A DNA stretch of 11,715 nucleotides from CBDULQ01 sp965368115 (GCA_965368115.1 CBDULQ010000111.1:1-11715); one strand, 5' to 3'; positions 1 through 6,756 are shown, numbered from the stretch's first letter. Numbers and translations: made by a program. Notes: generated by a model not told the origin, from the letters alone.

Positions 1-168
1 GCCTATGGTGTATGGCAGGAAAAAGAAAAGAACGGCGAAAAGCACATGGGTATAGTGCGTTCCACTTTCATTATCGATAAAAAAGGTAAACTGGTGGATG
101 TGGAATACGGCGTCAGTGCCGACGGCCATGCCAAAGCCGTACTCGAAAAAATTAAAAGCATGGCCTGA
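1..168 (+). CDS. bcp: Thioredoxin-dependent thiol peroxidase, Bcp/PrxQ type (C-terminal part)
   Basis: The window opens inside this gene; only the last 55 codons and the TGA stop are present. The protein would be a cytoplasmic atypical 2-Cys peroxiredoxin that reduces hydrogen peroxide and organic hydroperoxides with electrons from thioredoxin. The visible part begins AYGVWQEKEKNGEKHMGIVR and continues with STFIIDKKGKL and a closing helix ending in KSMA. The order YGVW, then MGIVRSTFIID, then GHAxxVLEKIK is characteristic of the C-terminal third of Bcp/PrxQ proteins. The peroxidatic and resolving cysteines lie in the missing N-terminal part, so the redox mechanism cannot be checked. The amidohydrolase gene follows on the same strand after 68 bases with no clear terminator between, so the two may be co-transcribed. 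The family call is secure; the exact subtype is less so. Confidence 0.85.
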   Translation, partial: AYGVWQEKEKNGEKHMGIVRSTFIIDKKGKLVDVEYGVSADGHAKAVLEKIKSMA

Positions 169-236
169 TTTACAATAGCGGTCGGTAAGGAAAACGATTG
201 CGTCAGCGACCCGTTGAAACAAACAGGTGAAGCCCC

Positions 237-1049
237 ATGATCAATCTTCGACTTGCCGGCGCGCTAATGTGCCTGAGTTTATCCGCCTCCGCCAGTACCG
301 TCATCAACGATGGTCATATTCATTACAATGATGATGTCTGGGCCGACCTCGCCCCGGAACATGCCATCGGTCTGCTCGACGACAACAATATCAATCGCGC
401 CATCGTATTCAGTACGCCGGAAGAAGGCACTCGCAAACTGTATCGTCTGGCGCCGGATCGCATCATCCCTTTCATCCGTCCTTACCGGGTATTTCGTGAT
501 CGTTTCAGCTGGTTTAACGATGCCGACATGCTGGACTATCTGAAAAAAGAAATCAGCACCGGTTTCTACAAGGGTTTCGGTGAATTTCATCTGTTCAAAA
601 AGAACAAGGATACGCCGATCCTGCGTCAGATGATGCAACTGGTCGCTGACCATGATCTGGCGGTGAATGCACATGCCGACGCGGAAACCGTCGAATCACT
701 GATCAGTATGCAACCCGATGTGGTGATGATCTGGGCGCATTGCGGCATGGATCACCCGGTCGACGATGTACGCCGCATGCTCGACCAGTATCCCAGCCTG
801 CATTGCGATCTGTCATTTCGCGACAAACTCACCGATCCGCAAAGCGTGCTGACCCCGGCCTGGAAAACGCTACTGGAGGATTATCCGCAACGCTTCATGA
901 CCGGCATGGATACCTATATCCCGAGACGCTGGGCCCACCTGCCGGAAATCAAGGAGTATGCCGATACCTGGCTCGGCCAGCTCAGCCCGGAAACGGCGCG
1001 ACTGATCGGCGGCGGCAATATCGATCGCCTGTTTCCGGTGAATGATTGA
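237..1049 (+). CDS. Predicted exported amidohydrolase-family (TIM-barrel) metal-dependent hydrolase
   Basis: This 270-residue protein looks like a small amidohydrolase-related (Amidohydro_2-like) TIM-barrel enzyme; its substrate is unknown. Residues 1-19 form a short signal peptide with an Ala-Ser-Ala site, so cleavage after residue 19 and periplasmic location are likely. Cys12 is preceded by Met and does not form a good lipobox. The metal-site pattern is visible in order: His27 and His29 in DGHIHY, Glu116 (with His118) in GFGEFHLF, His146 in VNAHAD, His168 in IWAHCG, and Asp225 in TGMDTY. All expected ligand positions are filled, so the enzyme is probably active. The start has an AGGTGA ribosome site at 225-230, six bases before the ATG. 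It lies downstream of the peroxiredoxin gene and may share its transcript. Lactonase, decarboxylase or amidase activity are all possible; sequence alone does not choose. Confidence 0.85.
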   Translation: MINLRLAGALMCLSLSASASTVINDGHIHYNDDVWADLAPEHAIGLLDDNNINRAIVFSTPEEGTRKLYRLAPDRIIPFIRPYRVFRDRFSWFNDADMLDYLKKEISTGFYKGFGEFHLFKKNKDTPILRQMMQLVADHDLAVNAHADAETVESLISMQPDVVMIWAHCGMDHPVDDVRRMLDQYPSLHCDLSFRDKLTDPQSVLTPAWKTLLEDYPQRFMTGMDTYIPRRWAHLPEIKEYADTWLGQLSPETARLIGGGNIDRLFPVND

Positions 1050-1170
1050 AGCACCTTGCATTTCGGTTCACAGGGAACAGTGGACCGCATGTTACCCCCG
1101 TCGGCGACACTCCCGCAAACCATCGCTATTTCATAAAATTTACATATTAAGTATATCGTAGCGAATAGGT

Positions 1171-1201
1171 TTGCAGAATCGCCCCCATATCGCACTATAA
1201 T
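1171..1201 (+). promoter_or_regulatory. Candidate sigma-70 promoter for the betaine operon
   Basis: A perfect TATAAT (1196-1201) is preceded by TTGCAG (1171-1176) with a 19-base spacer. The -10 is strong, while the -35 matches only in its first three bases and the spacing is long. If used, it gives a 5' leader of about 365 bases before the first methyltransferase gene, containing both inverted repeats. A second possibility is a start near the perfect TTGACA at 1489-1494, but no recognisable -10 lies at normal distance from it. Confidence 0.35.
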
Positions 1202-1385
1202 CCGTTCTTTTCGCGTCATAACAATATTCGATAGCTCAGGAAAAATAACGCCTGAACCCGCCCGTTAACCGACGTTCAAACCAACATTGCGATTTTTACC
1301 ACTATTTTTCCGGCAATTATTTTCTTTCGGACCGCCATCGATTTGTTCTGCAGGGCATTCTGCGTTAGACTGGTCTGGCTTAATT

Positions 1386-1422
1386 CAATGTCAATAACCA
1401 ATACACAGCGGTTATTCGATTG
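1386..1422. repeat. Inverted repeat in the betaine leader (hairpin or operator)
   Basis: Perfect 7-base arms AATAACC (1393-1399) and GGTTATT (1410-1416) flank a 10-base spacer. Outside them CAAT (1386-1389) and ATTG (1419-1422) also pair across a 3-by-2 internal loop, giving 11 possible pairs. There is no following T-run, so it is not an intrinsic terminator. It could be a regulator-binding dyad or an RNA stem in the leader. Confidence 0.45.
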
Positions 1423-1510
1423 CAGAGCTCAGTTCTCTGTCAAGTAACGTGGTGGTCACACCCGTTATCAATGCCTCCGGGCGTTTCGTTGACAATCAGG
1501 TCAGTCAGCT

Positions 1511-1534
1511 GTCGTCCCAATCCGTTGGGTCGAC
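1511..1534. promoter_or_regulatory. Strong dyad just upstream of the glycine/sarcosine methyltransferase gene
   Basis: The outer arms GTCG (1511-1514) and CGAC (1531-1534) and the inner arms CCCAA (1516-1520) and TTGGG (1525-1529) pair around a TCCG tetraloop with a single T-T mismatch. That gives nine pairs over 24 bases. It lies 16 bases after a perfect TTGACA (1489-1494) and ends 31 bases before the ribosome site of the operon. It is followed by an AT-rich stretch with only short T-runs, so it is a poor terminator. An operator overlapping a promoter, or an RNA stem affecting expression, are the two readings. Confidence 0.5.
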
Positions 1535-1575
1535 TAACAATTTAAAATTTATGCAGTGATTCAATGGGGAATATA

Positions 1576-2394
1576 ATGAACCAGGTTAATCATGATCAGC
1601 GTTTCGGCAGCAATCCGATTTCTGTCCGTGACACTAATCATTATACGGAAGAATACGTTAAGAGTTTTGTCGAGAAATGGGATGAACTGATCGACTGGGA
1701 ACGCCGCTGGCAAAGCGAAGGCGAATTCTTTATCGAGCAATTACGTTCTTATGGCGTTGAACGCGTACTCGACGTGGCAACCGGTACCGGCTTTCACTCG
1801 GTACGCTTACTGAGCGCCGGCTTCGATGTCGTCAGTGCCGACGGTAGTCCGGAAATGCTCTCCCGAGCCTTCACCAATGCACGCAATCGCGGCTATATTT
1901 TACGTGCCGTGCAGGCGGACTGGCGTTGGCTGAACAAAACCATTCATGAACAATTCGATGCGGTAATCTGTCTCGGTAATTCGTTCACTCATTTATTTGA
2001 CGAACATGACCGGCGCAAAGCGCTCGCCGAATACTACGCGACGCTCAATCACGACGGCATACTACTTCTCGATCAACGTAACTACGACTCAATCCTTGAC
2101 GAAGGCTTCAGCAGTAAACATAAATTTTATTACTGTGGCGAAGACGTTGTTGCAGAACCGGAACATGTCGATGAAGGCCTCGCCCGATTCCGGTATATGT
2201 TCCCGGACAAATCGACTTACCACCTCAACATGTTCCCGCTACGCAAAAAATATACGCGACGCCTGATGCATGAAGTGGGATTCCAGCACATCGAAACCTA
2301 TGGCGATTTCCAGGAAACCTTCAAGGCAAACGATCCTGACTTCCTGGTTCATGTCGCAGAAAAAGCTTACCTCGATCACGACGAAAGGGACTGA
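1576..2394 (+). CDS. gsmt: Glycine/sarcosine N-methyltransferase (GSMT)
   Basis: This cytoplasmic enzyme catalyses the first two steps of betaine synthesis from glycine: glycine to sarcosine and sarcosine to dimethylglycine, each using SAM. The 272-residue protein matches the Halorhodospira/Aphanothece GSMT pattern from memory: RDTNHYTEEYV near the N-terminus, the SAM-binding VLDVATGTGFHS at residues 64-75, the acidic end of strand 2 in VVSADGS (85-91), GNSFTHLFD (134-142), LDQRNYD (165-171), and PLRKKYTRRLMHEVGFQ near the C-terminus. I chose the ATG at 1576 rather than an in-frame ATG at 1564. GGGGA at 1566-1570 is a ribosome site for the later ATG, and known family members begin with a short MN-type N-terminus. 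Length is typical. The SDMT gene follows after 5 bases, so the two are almost certainly one operon. Osmotic control is expected, though no specific site for it can be named. Confidence 0.95.
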   Translation: MNQVNHDQRFGSNPISVRDTNHYTEEYVKSFVEKWDELIDWERRWQSEGEFFIEQLRSYGVERVLDVATGTGFHSVRLLSAGFDVVSADGSPEMLSRAFTNARNRGYILRAVQADWRWLNKTIHEQFDAVICLGNSFTHLFDEHDRRKALAEYYATLNHDGILLLDQRNYDSILDEGFSSKHKFYYCGEDVVAEPEHVDEGLARFRYMFPDKSTYHLNMFPLRKKYTRRLMHEVGFQHIETYGDFQETFKANDPDFLVHVAEKAYLDHDERD

Positions 2395-2399
2395 ACAAT

Positions 2400-3233
2400 A
2401 TGACATCCGGTTATTCCTCGGCGGTAAATACCGCACGCGAATATTACAACAGCGATGACGCCGATAACTTCTACTCCCTGGTCTGGGGCGGAGAAGATAT
2501 TCATATTGGTCTTTACGAAAAAGAGGACGACGCCATCCGCGATGCCAGTCACCGCACGGTGCGCCACATGGCCAACAAACTGGCACTGGACGGCAACAGC
2601 ACGGTCCTTGATATCGGTTCCGGTTACGGCGGTGCAGCCCGTTATCTTGCAGAAGCCAACGGTTGCCGGGTGACTGCACTGAACCTGAGCGAAAAGGAAA
2701 ACGAACGCGCCCGACAACTCAACGCGGAACGTAAACTCGATACCAGGATCGATGTCGTCGACGGCAGTTTCGAAAAGATTCCCTGTGCCGACGCCCAGTT
2801 CGATGCCATATGGTCACAGGACGCCATTCTGCACAGCGGTCAGCGCGAACAGGTCATTGCCGAAGTCGCCCGCGTCCTCAAACCTGGCGGCATCTTCATC
2901 TTCACCGATCCGATGCAATCTGACGGTTGCCCGGCAGATGTATTGCAACCTATTCTCAACCGCATCCATCTTTCGTCACTGGGCTCACCGGAGTTTTATC
3001 GCCGCTGCTGCGCCGAAAACGGTTTACAGGAAGTGGAATTCGAAGAGATGACCCAGCAACTGGTCAATCACTATTCACGCGTGCTGGAAGAAACCGAAAA
3101 ACACGAACAGGCATTGAGTGATCGCATCAGCCCGGAGTACGTGCAACGCATGAAACAGGGCCTGGGCCACTGGATTTCAGGCGGCAACAACGGATACCTT
3201 GCCTGGGGCATTTTCGTCTTCAAGAAGCCGTAA
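2400..3233 (+). CDS. sdmt: Sarcosine/dimethylglycine N-methyltransferase (SDMT)
   Basis: This cytoplasmic SAM-dependent enzyme converts sarcosine to dimethylglycine and dimethylglycine to glycine betaine, completing the three-methylation pathway. The 277-residue protein starts with the family-typical REYYNSDDADNFYSLVWGGE (residues 13-32), followed by DIHIGLYE. It then carries SAM motif I VLDIGSGYGGAA (69-80), LNLSEKE (95-101), the acidic DGSFEKIP loop (121-128), WSQDAILHSG (138-147) and motif III ARVLKPGG (157-164). The C-terminal SGGNNGYLAWGIFVFK is also typical. It is a separate protein, not fused to GSMT as in some organisms. AAGGG at 2386-2390 overlaps the end of GSMT and lies 9 bases before the ATG, which points to translational coupling. 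A terminator-like structure follows the TAA directly. Confidence 0.95.
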   Translation: MTSGYSSAVNTAREYYNSDDADNFYSLVWGGEDIHIGLYEKEDDAIRDASHRTVRHMANKLALDGNSTVLDIGSGYGGAARYLAEANGCRVTALNLSEKENERARQLNAERKLDTRIDVVDGSFEKIPCADAQFDAIWSQDAILHSGQREQVIAEVARVLKPGGIFIFTDPMQSDGCPADVLQPILNRIHLSSLGSPEFYRRCCAENGLQEVEFEEMTQQLVNHYSRVLEETEKHEQALSDRISPEYVQRMKQGLGHWISGGNNGYLAWGIFVFKKP

Positions 3234-3239
3234 TTAACA

Positions 3240-3327
3240 CCTGGCTACAATTTGAAAAGCCAGGGCTGGCCGACACCGATCGGAACCTCATCCGTTTGGC
3301 ATCGACCACCCTGGCTTTTGTTGTTTT
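3240..3327 (+). terminator. Multi-arm intrinsic terminator after the betaine operon
   Basis: An 11-base perfect inverted repeat, AAAAGCCAGGG (3255-3265) and CCCTGGCTTTT (3309-3319), is followed by a T-rich tail ending at 3327. Its loop is long, at 43 bases. The middle arm can instead pair with an earlier CCTGGCT (3240-3246) through AGCCAGG (3258-3264) with an 11-base loop, or with a further CCCTGGC at 3333-3339. Because the flanking genes converge and the stem also ends in T's on the opposite strand, it may stop transcription from both sides. Confidence 0.6.
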
Positions 3328-3417
3328 GATTCCCTGGCCCAGTCACGTACAACACTCGCCAGACCCAGATTCAGAATCTTAAGCCACCTTCCTTCCCTGA
3401 ACTTCGTTCGCCTTCAT

Positions 3418-5100
3418 TCAGATTGACACTGCATTACCAATACGACCATTAACCCGTTGTACACTGCGGCTGCCACTTGCTGTTTCAACTACGGCAGACA
3501 GGGTTTCACCGCTATCCGGATTCAATACATCGTCAAGATGATAGTATTCGGCACGTGCACGGTAACGATCCAGGTCGACGACCATATACCCGTTAAACTG
3601 CAGATCCACATAACGTGTATGCGGGTTGTTGTACAAGGCAAACTGCTCCAGGCTATGTATCAGTTCAGGGTTCGGGTCGACAAAAAACGGCGACGAAATG
3701 GCCGGCCCGACAAACTCAACGGCGATCGATCCCGCGCCGGTTGTAGCATCGTATGCTGACGGGTCGTATGGATTCACGGCTATGTCGTGCGCCCATGAAG
3801 AATGAAAGTCACCGGTCAGAATCACCGTGTTCTCGATATCCTGTGAACTGATCATATTCAGCAGACGTGTACGCGCTGCCGCATAGCCATCCCATTGATC
3901 CGTGTTCAGTGGAATACGCACACCGGGCGGCAAACCTTCCGCGCTTACTGCCAGCTGCCCCATCATCACCTGCTGCCCCAGCACATTCCATTTCACCTTG
4001 CGCTCAGCGGCCTGCGCCAGTTGCAAATACAGCCAGCTCTCCTGTTCAGCACCCAGCAGTTGACGGTCTGCACGATTCATCTCGCCCAGGTATTGCATCA
4101 ACTCCTGGGGAGACACCAGCAATTCAGACGTTACACCATCGATCAGCATGGGTAGCTGTTGCTCGCGCCCGAACAGGCGCGTATCCAGCATATCCAGTTG
4201 AACCAGGTCACCGAAACGAAACCGCCGGAAAATCCGACCTGCTGTTTCACGTCGTCCCCAGGGATTGCGTACCGGCAACCATTCGAACCAGGCCTGCATG
4301 GCAGCGGCCTTACGGATCTGCCAGTCACCTTCCCCGGATTGGTGATTTTCCGCACCGTCGCGATATGCATCATTTGCCGATTCATGATCATCCCAGACGA
4401 CAATCCATGGATGCAGACGATGCGCTTCCTGTAAATGATGATCACGACGATACTGAGCATAACGCGTACGGTAATCAGCCAGCGTTACGGTTTCCGCATT
4501 CGGCTCCGGAATTCGGTCGATAGCCGATCCGTCACCATAGGTTTCATTACCATATTCGTAGATGTAATCACCCAGGTGTAAAACGGCATCCAGATTATAT
4601 TGCCGGGCCAGCAGTCCGTAAGCGCCGAAAAAACCGGCCGGTAGATTTGAGCAGGACGCAACGGCCAGACGCACCTGGTCAGTTTCGCGTGGCAGGGTGC
4701 GCGTTCGGCCCACCGGTGACGCTTCACCCAATGCAAAGAACTGATAATAATAGGTGTGACCTGGTTTAAGGCCATAAGCATCAATTTTTACAGTGAAGTC
4801 ACGCGAGCTGCTGGCGAAGGCCTGATACTTTGACACCACGTGTCGCATTGACGGGTCGAGCGCAACCACACATTTAACACGGATGTGCTGCCTGCTGGAT
4901 CTCGGTGTAACACGTGTCCAGAGAATTACTCGATGCTGAAGCGGGTCACCGCTGGCCACACCATGTCGAAACGCATCCCCGGCCTGAAGATCGCCCGGCC
5001 CGGGTCGCCAACGAGCATGAGCCTGCACCTGACCTGAAGCCAGAGACGCTGCGGATGATACAGCCAGTAAGGAAAGAAATCGACGTCTGGAAAATTGCAT
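3418..5100 (-). CDS. phoD: PhoD-type alkaline phosphatase/phosphodiesterase, Tat-exported
   Basis: This is a metallophosphatase of the PhoD family, releasing phosphate from phosphate mono- or diesters outside the cytoplasm. With the start at 5100 it has 560 residues. Its N-terminus MQFSRRRFLSLLAVSSAASL carries the twin-arginine SRRRFLSL motif (4-11), followed by a hydrophobic stretch and a likely cleavage site near QVQAHA. The N-terminal PhoD domain (FRHGVASGDP, 45-54) is followed by metallophosphatase motifs: VASCSN (147-152), HLGDYIYEYG (175-184), VWDDHE (235-240) and TGDFHSSWAHD (429-439). An earlier in-frame ATG at 5151 is rejected: it lacks a ribosome site, would bury the Tat motif, and would place the Pho-box-like site partly inside the gene. 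The later ATG has CAGGT eight bases upstream. The kinase gene lies upstream on the same strand, 117 bases away. The family call is firm; substrate preference is unknown. Confidence 0.92.
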   Translation of the reverse strand: MQFSRRRFLSLLAVSSAASLASGQVQAHARWRPGPGDLQAGDAFRHGVASGDPLQHRVILWTRVTPRSSRQHIRVKCVVALDPSMRHVVSKYQAFASSSRDFTVKIDAYGLKPGHTYYYQFFALGEASPVGRTRTLPRETDQVRLAVASCSNLPAGFFGAYGLLARQYNLDAVLHLGDYIYEYGNETYGDGSAIDRIPEPNAETVTLADYRTRYAQYRRDHHLQEAHRLHPWIVVWDDHESANDAYRDGAENHQSGEGDWQIRKAAAMQAWFEWLPVRNPWGRRETAGRIFRRFRFGDLVQLDMLDTRLFGREQQLPMLIDGVTSELLVSPQELMQYLGEMNRADRQLLGAEQESWLYLQLAQAAERKVKWNVLGQQVMMGQLAVSAEGLPPGVRIPLNTDQWDGYAAARTRLLNMISSQDIENTVILTGDFHSSWAHDIAVNPYDPSAYDATTGAGSIAVEFVGPAISSPFFVDPNPELIHSLEQFALYNNPHTRYVDLQFNGYMVVDLDRYRARAEYYHLDDVLNPDSGETLSAVVETASGSRSVQRVNGRIGNAVSI

Positions 5101-5138
5101 TGTGCCATACCTGGGTTGATAACTGTTCAGCCCAGCAT

Positions 5139-5156
5139 GCAACAGTTTCATGACAG
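5139..5156 (-). promoter_or_regulatory. Pho-box-like site upstream of phoD
   Basis: Read on the minus strand the site is CTGTCAT-GAAA-CTGTTGC. The first half is a perfect match to the PhoB half-site CTGTCAT, the 4-base linker is AT-rich, and the second half keeps CTGT at the correct 11-base period. It ends 38 bases before the phoD ATG at 5100, where a Pho-activated promoter would be expected. No good -10 is visible; CAGTTA near 5120-5125 is the nearest candidate. Position and gene function support PhoB control. Confidence 0.5.
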
Positions 5157-5176
5157 AATCGTGTGCCTGTCATGAA
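5147..5176. repeat. Perfect 10-base inverted repeat between kinase and phoD
   Basis: Arms TTCATGACAG (5147-5156) and CTGTCATGAA (5167-5176) are perfect reverse complements separated by 10 bases. One arm contains the CTGTCAT half of the Pho-box-like site, so the same half-site occurs on both strands. It could be an operator for a dimeric regulator, or an RNA hairpin after the kinase gene. There is no T-run on the minus strand after it, so an intrinsic terminator is unlikely. Confidence 0.55.
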
Positions 5177-5187
5177 TGAACGTTTAA

Positions 5188-5212
5188 AAATATCGACCGC
5201 TGTAAATATCGA
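5188..5212. repeat. Short direct repeat after the kinase gene
   Basis: AAATATCGA occurs at 5188-5196 and again at 5204-5212, a 16-base period, in the gap between the kinase stop and the phoD control region. It may be a coincidence of AT-rich sequence or a weak regulator site. Confidence 0.3.
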
Positions 5213-5217
5213 GAAAT

Positions 5218-6756
5218 TCAGGTTGACTCAAGAGTCTGCCTGAGTTTACGAGCCAACTCTTCAACCAGAAACGGTTTTTGTAAAAAGTTGACGCCTTCAT
5301 CGAGCACACCATGGTGCGCAATGACGTTTGCAGTATAGCCGGAAGTGAAAAGAATCCTGATTTCTGGCCGAACCTTCAGCGCATGACTCGCAAGTTCCTG
5401 GCCATTCATATTCGGCATAATGACATCGGTCATTAGTAAATCGATATCGTTTGCGTGTTTGTCGAGTAATTGAATAGCCTGGTCCGGCGAACCTGCAACC
5501 AGTGTCTGATAACCCAGCTCTTCCAGCATGGCCTGTATCAGCTGTAACAGTGTCGCCTCATCTTCTACCAGTAATATTGTTTCATGCCCCTGTTCTACAC
5601 TCGGCAACGGCTTCGGAGCGACATGCTGTTCCACCCCATCTTTATGGCGGGGAAAATATATTTTGAAACAGGCACCCTGACCTGGCTCGCTGTAAACGTT
5701 TATGAACCCATGATTCTGTTTAACGATACCATACACCATGGCAAGACCAAGACCGGTACCTTTTCCAAGCTCCTTGGTTGTAAAAAACGGTTCAAATATT
5801 TTTTCCAGCGTTTCGCGCTCTATACCACAGCCGTTATCGGTTATAGCGAGCATGACGAACTCTCCAGGGATAAAACCCGCATGTCGCTGACAATAGTCGT
5901 CATCAAATATCACCTGATCAGTTTCGATGACCAGTTTGCCGACATCGTCGATCGCATCTCTCGCATTAACACACATATTCGCCATGATCTGATCGATCTG
6001 TGACGGATCCATATGGACCGACCATAAATCCTGTCGTGGCAACCAGACCAGCTCGATGTTTTCGCCAATCAAACGTCCCAGCATATTAATCATGCCGCCC
6101 ACGGTTTCATTGAGATCGAGTTTCTTAGGCGCGATGGTTTGCCTGCGCGCAAAACCCAGTAACTGACGCGTCAATTCGGCAGCCCGATTTGCAGAGGTTC
6201 GAATTTCGGTAAATTCCCTGAAGAAAGGCTCACCCTGCTGAATCTTGTTCAAGGCGAGTTCGGAATAACCCAGAATGACGTTCAACATATTATTGAAATC
6301 GTGTGCCACACCACCAGCCAGCCGACCGATGGATTCCATTTTCTGGGCCTGGGACAATTGTGCTTTCAGTGAGGCATTTTTTTGCTCGGTCAGTTTGCGC
6401 TGGGTAATGTCGAGGGACAGAATGAACACACCTTCCGGCACCGGGTCGATTCGCAGTTCAAACCAGCCGGTCTGACCGTCCGGGTAGGTGAACTCGTTTT
6501 CCATCTGTAGCGACTGGCTGGTTTTGATGACATCCTGAATTTTCGAATACACCAGGGTATCTTCGATTCCGGGATAGCATTCGGACATAGTACGTCCGAT
6601 CAGTTGCTCGCGAGGATAATGAGCATGTTCAAGTGCCGCATCATTGAGATAGAGATATCTCATGTCGCAGTCGATGATCTGACATCCTTCGATCAGATTA
6701 TCAAGGAACGAATAATTCGCATTTCTAGATTCCTTTCTGGAACCTGACTCATTCAT
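5218..6756 (-). CDS. Soluble PAS-domain hybrid sensor histidine kinase with C-terminal receiver
   Basis: This 512-residue protein has no membrane segment, so it should sense a cytoplasmic signal. A PAS domain covers about residues 15-118, ending in SLDITQRKLTEQ, followed by a coiled linker. The HisKA domain has the phospho-accepting His152 in GGVAHDFNNML. The ATPase domain shows the N-box MCVNARDAID (261-270), G1 DNGCGI (307-312), F-box FEPFFTT (321-327) and G2 GKGTGLGL (331-338). The receiver domain (393-510) has the acidic pair Glu398-Asp399, phospho-acceptor Asp444 in TDVIMPNMNG, Thr471 and Lys494. All catalytic residues are present, so it should autophosphorylate and pass phosphate to its own receiver. 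No output domain or separate regulator gene is seen beside it. The ribosome site is weak. It lies upstream of phoD on the same strand, but it is not PhoR-like. The signal sensed is unknown. Confidence 0.92.
   Translation of the reverse strand: MNESGSRKESRNANYSFLDNLIEGCQIIDCDMRYLYLNDAALEHAHYPREQLIGRTMSECYPGIEDTLVYSKIQDVIKTSQSLQMENEFTYPDGQTGWFELRIDPVPEGVFILSLDITQRKLTEQKNASLKAQLSQAQKMESIGRLAGGVAHDFNNMLNVILGYSELALNKIQQGEPFFREFTEIRTSANRAAELTRQLLGFARRQTIAPKKLDLNETVGGMINMLGRLIGENIELVWLPRQDLWSVHMDPSQIDQIMANMCVNARDAIDDVGKLVIETDQVIFDDDYCQRHAGFIPGEFVMLAITDNGCGIERETLEKIFEPFFTTKELGKGTGLGLAMVYGIVKQNHGFINVYSEPGQGACFKIYFPRHKDGVEQHVAPKPLPSVEQGHETILLVEDEATLLQLIQAMLEELGYQTLVAGSPDQAIQLLDKHANDIDLLMTDVIMPNMNGQELASHALKVRPEIRILFTSGYTANVIAHHGVLDEGVNFLQKPFLVEELARKLRQTLEST

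Larger units (their letters stand above)
1050..1575 (+). other. Long gene-free leader before the betaine operon
   Basis: No convincing gene is present in these 526 bases on either strand. The stretch is richer in A and T than its neighbours. It holds a weak hairpin just after the amidohydrolase stop (arms 1065-1071 and 1080-1086, one G-U pair, no T-run), an AT-rich patch at 1129-1160, a TATAAT box at 1196-1201, an inverted repeat at 1386-1422, a TTGACA hexamer at 1489-1494, and a strong dyad at 1511-1534. I read it as the control region for the osmoprotectant genes. Glycine and SAH riboswitch hallmarks were looked for by eye and not seen. Confidence 0.6.

Noticed and set aside
1065..1086. Hairpin after the amidohydrolase gene as an intrinsic terminator
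   Set aside because: Seven pairs including one G-U, an 8-base loop and no T-run after it.
1200..1563. Glycine, SAM or SAH riboswitch in the betaine leader
   Set aside because: The conserved core bases of these riboswitches were not seen by eye. The idea was attractive because the enzymes use glycine and make SAH, but there is no positive evidence; a covariance-model search would settle it.
1564..1575. Earlier ATG for the GSMT gene
   Set aside because: The GGGGA ribosome site lies within these codons and serves the ATG at 1576; known GSMT proteins start near there.
2239..2717. Minus-strand open frames across the GSMT/SDMT junction
   Set aside because: Both plus-strand proteins are recognisable through this region and the minus-strand products are Cys/Arg-rich with no recognisable domain.
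3367..3379. Near-palindrome AGATTC-A-GAATCT between SDMT and phoD
   Set aside because: A one-base loop cannot form a hairpin, and the site sits downstream of both convergent genes where an operator is unlikely.
3867..4523. A 218-codon open frame on the plus strand opposite phoD
   Set aside because: It lies wholly inside the phoD gene on the other strand, has no family-like motif or ribosome site, and its composition (many Pro, His, Arg, Ala) is typical of an antisense shadow.
5101..5151. Earlier ATG at 5151 for phoD
   Set aside because: No ribosome site upstream, it would place 17 residues before the Tat signal, and it overlaps the Pho-box-like site.
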